This document shows positions 60,392 to 64,000 of a stretch of DNA of 64,000 nucleotides, in pieces (the stretch's first letter is position 1; each line of letters begins with the position of its first letter). Under the pieces are notes generated by a model, which saw nothing but the letters and a program-made list of their open reading frames with translations, was not told the origin of the DNA and made no database searches. The stretch is from Nonomuraea thailandensis. Lineage in GTDB: Bacteria > Actinomycetota > Actinomycetes > Streptosporangiales > Streptosporangiaceae. The position numbers and the translations under genes were made by a program. The stretch is from assembly GCF_024172165.1 (NCBI RefSeq), contig NZ_JAMZEB010000002.1, positions 12,545,501-12,609,500 on the forward strand, written 5' to 3'.

Positions 60392-61183
60392 ATGCGGACC
60401 ACCATCACCAAGCTCGCCATCGCCGGCGCCACAGGTGTGACGGGCCTGCTCGGCGCGGCGGCGACCGCGCAGGCCGACGTGGGCACGGGGCAAGTACGGA
60501 CCCAGGCCGACGTGGTCGCAGGTCAGGTGCAGGCTCCGGCCGGCCTGGCTGTGGGGCAGGTACGGGCCCAGGCCGACACGGCTGCGGGGCAGGTGCGGGC
60601 TCAGGTCGCCCAGCCGATACCGGACGACGACGATGACGACGGCCTGCGCGTGGCCGACCCCGAGGGCGCACCCGTGCGTGCGGGGCCCGGCCCCGCGTAC
60701 GAGGTCGTGGACCGCATGAACTACGGCGATCCAGTCCAGTACGACGAGACGACCGGCTACGTCGAGATGACCGAGCAGGAGGCGGCCCAGATCGCCGAGC
60801 TGCTGGTCGGCGACGCCATACCCGGCGCGGCCATGCCGGCGACCCAAGACGCGGCCCAGCTGACGGCCTCCGAGGCCGCGGCTGCCGAGATGGCGGCCGG
60901 CCAGATGACGACCGGCCAGATGACGACCGGCGACATGCCGTCCGGTGAGATGGCGACCGACAACGGCCTCTCCGGCGACTCCGCGGCGCACGACGTGTAC
61001 AGCGAGATGACCGCCGACGACCTGGCCCCCTCCATCGCCGTCCCCGCACAACCGACCACCACCTACCCGGCCGCCTACGTCGTCCAGCAGGTCGCGAACG
61101 CGCTCGGCCCGAGCACCTCGGAGAGTGCCTGGCTGAACGTGGACAACGGCTACGTCTGGCTGGGCGACGTGGAGCCTGACTGA
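60392..61183 (+). CDS. Secreted repeat protein with a split SH3-like domain
   Basis: A 263-residue protein. The signal peptide ends near AATAQA (residues 23-28). Residues 30-75 hold four imperfect copies of a VGQVRAQAD-type unit. A run of Asp follows (DDDDDD). GLRVADPEGAPVRAGPGPAYEVVDRMNYGDPV then resembles the first half of a bacterial SH3 domain, and SAWLNVDNGYVWLGDV at the C-terminus resembles its last strands. About 110 residues lie between, including MTTGQ-type repeats. It may bind cell wall. No partner gene is evident. Confidence 0.75.
   Translation: MRTTITKLAIAGATGVTGLLGAAATAQADVGTGQVRTQADVVAGQVQAPAGLAVGQVRAQADTAAGQVRAQVAQPIPDDDDDDGLRVADPEGAPVRAGPGPAYEVVDRMNYGDPVQYDETTGYVEMTEQEAAQIAELLVGDAIPGAAMPATQDAAQLTASEAAAAEMAAGQMTTGQMTTGDMPSGEMATDNGLSGDSAAHDVYSEMTADDLAPSIAVPAQPTTTYPAAYVVQQVANALGPSTSESAWLNVDNGYVWLGDVEPD
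60884..60958 (+). repeat. Five 15-bp coding repeats
   Basis: Units related to GGCCAGATGACGACC run in frame and code MAAGQ, MTTGQ, MTTGD, MPSGE and MATD-like steps. Copies two and three are exact. They form part of the insertion in the SH3-like protein. Confidence 0.75.
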
Positions 61184-61235
61184 GCCCCGGGCGGGGTTGG
61201 GTGAGCGGCGGCGGCCTCAGGGGCGTCGCCGCTCC

Positions 61236-62315
61236 TCACCCCAGGTCGGGCCGGATCGGCCGCACGGAGTCGCGGACGATGATGTGCGTGCCGAGCAGCA
61301 CGTGCCGGGCCGGCGCCGCCTTGTCCTGGCCGCGTTCGAGCGCCAGGCGGACGGCGGTGCGGCCCAGCTCCTCGTGCGGAACGTGCACGGTGGTGAGGTC
61401 GATGTCGGCGGACGGCGGCAGGTCGTCGAACCCGACCATGGAGATGTCGTCGGGCACCCGCAGCCCGTGCTCGCGCAGGGCCTGGCGGGCGCCGGCGGCG
61501 ATGAGGTCGTTGCCGGCGAAGACGGCGGTGAAGTCGGGAGGCCCGGCCGCGAGCCGTTCCCGGATCATGCGGTAGCCCTCGCTGCGCTCCATCGTGCCGT
61601 CGATCTCCAGGCCCGGGTCGTGGGGGACGCGGTGATCGGCGAGCGCGTTGCGGTAGCCGGTGATGCGGCTGTCGGAGGTGGTGTAACCCTCGTGCCGGCC
61701 GAGGAACAGGATGCGCCGATGCCCCGCCGAGAGCAGGTGGCTGGTGATGGCGTAGGCGCCGCCGGTGTTGTCGTACTCGACGACGAGGGCGGGCACGTCG
61801 GGGCCCAGCGTGGGACGTCCGCACAGGACGAGCTGCGAGCCGGCCGCGGCCAGCGCGCGGGCGTAGTCGGCCATGCGCTCGCGGTAGGCGTCGTTGTTGA
61901 CGACGTTGCCGACGAGGATCACGCACTCGGCGTGCTCCTGCCGCATGAGCTGGACGGTGGCCAGCTCGCGCTCCGGATCGCCGCCCGTGGTGCCGACGAT
62001 GCAGAGCTTGCCCTCAAGTGCGGCCTGCGTCTGCACCCCCTGGGCGACGTGGGCGTAGTGCGGGGAGACGACGGAGTTGACGATGATGGCGACGCTGCGG
62101 CTGCTGGCCCCGGCGAGGTTGCGGGCGTTGGCGTTGGCGACGTAGTCGAGCTCGCGGACCGCCTTCATGACCTTGCTGCGGGTGGCCGGGGCGCTGGGAT
62201 AGGAGCCGGACAGGATGCGGGAGACCGTGGCCACGGACACGCCCGCGTGCGCGGCCACGTCGCGGATCGTCGTCGGCCGCCGCTCGCCGCTCTCGGACGC
62301 CGCACGCCGGACCAT
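61236..62315 (-). CDS. LacI-family transcriptional regulator
   Basis: A 359-residue sugar-responsive repressor. The helix-turn-helix is TTIRDVAAHAGVSVATVSRILSG, with the hinge helix RNLAGASSRSVAIIV. The ligand domain includes FAGNDLIAAGARQALREHGLRVPDDISMVGFDDLP, typical of LacI/GalR proteins. GGGAGG precedes ATG 62315. A large dyad with a LacI core overlaps its promoter, so it is likely autoregulated. It is a good candidate for the regulator of the operators at 862, 970, 32207 and 62421. Its own gene is divergent from the DUF2264 gene. Confidence 0.93.
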   Translation of the reverse strand: MVRRAASESGERRPTTIRDVAAHAGVSVATVSRILSGSYPSAPATRSKVMKAVRELDYVANANARNLAGASSRSVAIIVNSVVSPHYAHVAQGVQTQAALEGKLCIVGTTGGDPERELATVQLMRQEHAECVILVGNVVNNDAYRERMADYARALAAAGSQLVLCGRPTLGPDVPALVVEYDNTGGAYAITSHLLSAGHRRILFLGRHEGYTTSDSRITGYRNALADHRVPHDPGLEIDGTMERSEGYRMIRERLAAGPPDFTAVFAGNDLIAAGARQALREHGLRVPDDISMVGFDDLPPSADIDLTTVHVPHEELGRTAVRLALERGQDKAAPARHVLLGTHIIVRDSVRPIRPDLG

Positions 62316-62328
62316 GCCACCTCCCAGT

Positions 62329-62364
62329 GAAACATATGGGTAAACCGCTTACATGGCATGTTTC
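62329..62364. promoter_or_regulatory. Extended dyad around a LacI-type operator
   Basis: The core GTAAACCGCTTAC (62340-62352) shares CGCTTAC with the other sites. Outer arms GAAACAT (62329-62335) and ATGTTTC (62358-62364) are perfect complements centred on the core. The dyad lies 14 bases upstream of the lacI start, fitting autoregulation. Confidence 0.6.
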
Positions 62365-62420
62365 CGCCCGGCCGTCACGCTGTCAAATCACGCCGTGCAC
62401 TGTCACATTCGAGACGGAGA

Positions 62421-62433
62421 GTGAAACGCTTAC
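62421..62433 (+). promoter_or_regulatory. LacI-type operator of the DUF2264 gene
   Basis: GTGAAACGCTTAC keeps the GAAA and CGCTTAC halves with one base less between them than at 970-981. It lies 57 bases upstream of the DUF2264 start and 69 bases from the dyad at 62329-62364, so the two could be looped together. Confidence 0.5.
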
Positions 62434-62490
62434 CGCTGGAAGCCGTTCTTAGGCTCCATTTTCGCGGCATATTGGCCTAGTATCCGCTTT

Positions 62491-64000
62491 ATGCCGATCC
62501 CCGATGAGAACCCTCGTGAACACTGGGAGGCCATGGCGGACCACCTGCTGGCCGCCGTGCTGCCGTACGCGACCGACGGTCTCGCCCAGTACCGCCTGCC
62601 CGGCAGGGCCAGCAGGTCGGGGCCGGTGAGCGACGGTCTCGAAGGGTACGCGCGCACGTTCATGCTGGCCGCGTTCAGGATCGCGGGGGCGGGCGGCGAC
62701 GTGCCGCCGGGGCTGCTGGAGCGGTACGCGAGCGGCCTGACCGCCGGCACCGACCCGGCGCACCCGTACGCGTGGCCCGCGCTGACCGACATGTCGCAGC
62801 AGCTCGTCGAGGCGGCCTCGATCGCGCTGGCGCTGCACGAGACGCGGCCCTGGCTGTTCGACCGGCTCTCGCCCGCGCAGCAGGAGCGGGTGGTGGGCTG
62901 GCTGGCCGGGTTCGTGGGGCGGCGCACGCCGGAGAACAACTGGGTGATGTTCCGGGTGATCGTCGAGCAGTTCCTGGCCGGGGTGGGCGGGCCGTACGAA
63001 CCGGACGAGATCAGCGGCGGGCTGGAGCGCGTCGAGGAGTGGTACGCGGGCGACGGCTGGTACTCCGACGGCAAGGGCAAGAACTTCGACTACTACTGCG
63101 GCTGGGCGCTGCACCTGTACCCGTCGTTGTGGGCCAGGATGAGCGGCGACACGGCCAGGCAGGAGTTGTACGCCGGCCGGTTGCGCCGCTTCCTGGAGCA
63201 GTACCAGCACTTCTTCGCCGCCGACGGCGGGCCCGTGCACCAGGGACGCTCGCTGACGTACCGGTTCGCGACGGCGGCGCCGCTGTGGCTGGGCGCGCTC
63301 ACCGGCGCCTCGCCGCTGCCGCCCGGCCGGACCCGGCGCATCGCCGGGCGGGTGCTGCGCCACTTCGCCGAGCGAGGTGCGCCGGACGAGCGCGGGCTGC
63401 TGTCCCTCGGCTGGTACGACCCGTTCCCGCCCATCGCGCAGTCCTACTCGGGGCCGGCGTCGCCGTACTGGGCGAGCAAGGCGTTCCTCGGCCTGCTGCT
63501 CCCGCCCGAGCACCCCGTCTGGACCGCGCCCGAGGAGCCCGCGCCCGTCGAGCTGGCCGACCGCTCGCTGGCCATGCCCGCCCCCGGCTGGCTGCTGCAC
63601 ACCACCAGCGCCGACGGCGTCGTACGCCTGATCAACCACGGCAGCGACCGCGACCGCGTCCAGCCCCCGGACGGCGCCCCCGACCCGTACTACGTCAAGC
63701 TCGCCTACACCAGCCACACGGGCCCCGAGGTGGGGGAGCAGGCCCGGGGCGTGGACAACCACGTGGCCGTCATCGCGCCCGACGGCACCGCCTCGCTGCG
63801 CCGCTTCATCGAGCCGCTCGCCGTCTGCGACGGCTTCGCCGCCTCGGCCTACCAGGACGGTCCCGTACGGGTGGTGACCGCCTCCGTCGTGGACGGCGCC
63901 GCCGAGATCAGGATCCACCGCGTCACGGCGCCGGCCGGGCACCAGGTGCGGGACGGCGGCCACGCCCTCGCCGCCCCGGCCCCGCCTGCCCTCCGCCAGA
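62491..64000 (+). CDS. DUF2264 protein, probable polysaccharide-utilisation enzyme (3' end off window)
   Basis: The window holds 503 residues. The helical N-terminal part has ARTFMLAAFRIAG, ENNWVMFRVIVEQFL, and GWYSDGKGKNFDYYCGWALHLYP followed by SGDTARQ, all typical of DUF2264 and close to an (alpha/alpha)6 arrangement. From about residue 350 a beta-rich part follows. DUF2264 genes often lie in sugar-degradation clusters, but no activity is proven. The start ATG 62491 lacks a clear ribosome site; ATG 62533 behind GGGAGG is an alternative. It is divergent from lacI with operators in between. Confidence 0.85.
   Translation, partial: MPIPDENPREHWEAMADHLLAAVLPYATDGLAQYRLPGRASRSGPVSDGLEGYARTFMLAAFRIAGAGGDVPPGLLERYASGLTAGTDPAHPYAWPALTDMSQQLVEAASIALALHETRPWLFDRLSPAQQERVVGWLAGFVGRRTPENNWVMFRVIVEQFLAGVGGPYEPDEISGGLERVEEWYAGDGWYSDGKGKNFDYYCGWALHLYPSLWARMSGDTARQELYAGRLRRFLEQYQHFFAADGGPVHQGRSLTYRFATAAPLWLGALTGASPLPPGRTRRIAGRVLRHFAERGAPDERGLLSLGWYDPFPPIAQSYSGPASPYWASKAFLGLLLPPEHPVWTAPEEPAPVELADRSLAMPAPGWLLHTTSADGVVRLINHGSDRDRVQPPDGAPDPYYVKLAYTSHTGPEVGEQARGVDNHVAVIAPDGTASLRRFIEPLAVCDGFAASAYQDGPVRVVTASVVDGAAEIRIHRVTAPAGHQVRDGGHALAAPAPPALRQ

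Noticed and set aside
61198..61242. GC-rich imperfect hairpin between the SH3-like gene and lacI, considered as a terminator
   Set aside because: The stem has a bulge and overlaps the lacI 3' end; it is plausible but too weak to annotate.
1..64000. Search by eye for tRNA, rRNA and prophage structural genes
   Set aside because: No tRNA cloverleaf, rRNA core or phage module was recognised anywhere in the window.

Overview
The window is a chromosomal stretch of a very GC-rich, antibiotic-type filamentous actinomycete. The pointers are strong G/C third-position bias, many GTG starts, an Lsr2 nucleoid protein, an AfsR/SARP regulator, an ECF41 sigma factor and many secreted hydrolases with their own regulators. 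The gene mix would fit the Streptosporangiaceae (for example Nonomuraea), but that is an inference and no rRNA is present. No tRNA, rRNA or CRISPR array was seen.

Layout. 1-9.3 kb: a sugar-uptake operon (two LplB/YtcP-type permeases, Tat-type lipoprotein binding protein, M1 peptidase, beta-helix protein, GH29 fucosidase) divergent from a hydroxyacid dehydrogenase, with LacI-type operators in the gap. 9.3-19.6 kb: Sel1-like regulator, secreted EEP-fold phosphodiesterase, a frameshifted AfsR/SARP gene, a membrane protein and a secreted multidomain GH95 fucosidase. 19.7-24.2 kb: a LuxI-type acyl-homoserine-lactone synthase, an ABC exporter, an SGNH esterase and a TetR gene. 24.2-32.2 kb: a convergent DesR/DesK-like pair, an NmrA-like gene, a secreted SGNH hydrolase, an ECF41 sigma factor with a matching promoter on a divergent gene, and a PL3 pectate lyase. 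33-35 kb: Lsr2 and a P450. 35-45.8 kb: narGHJI plus a small integrase-like gene and narK, then nitronate monooxygenase and Acg-type genes; both ends of this block carry DosR/DevR-type boxes. 45.9-51.3 kb: DUF885 peptidase, small genes, an LtrA remnant, a cyclase-family gene and an SDR/Rrf2 pair. 51.4-54.9 kb: ferredoxin, P450 and FAD reductase operon with a divergent TetR gene and its likely operators. 55-61.2 kb: secreted alpha/beta hydrolase, a repeat-rich gap, a YcaQ/AlkX-like DNA glycosylase, fragments of a hydrolase and an IS630 transposase, and a repeat-containing secreted protein. 61.2-64 kb: a LacI regulator divergent from a DUF2264 gene that runs off the window.

How it fits together. 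The same 12-bp operator, read in the coding direction, precedes the uptake operon and the pectate lyase; near matches precede the dehydrogenase and the lacI/DUF2264 pair. This suggests one LacI-controlled programme for plant cell-wall sugars. The nar/Acg block looks like a low-oxygen or redox-stress nitrate respiration island. The P450 operon is a self-contained redox chain. The LuxI homologue keeps every classical catalytic residue but has no LuxR partner here. At least three single-base frame disruptions in otherwise good genes may be real decay or assembly errors.
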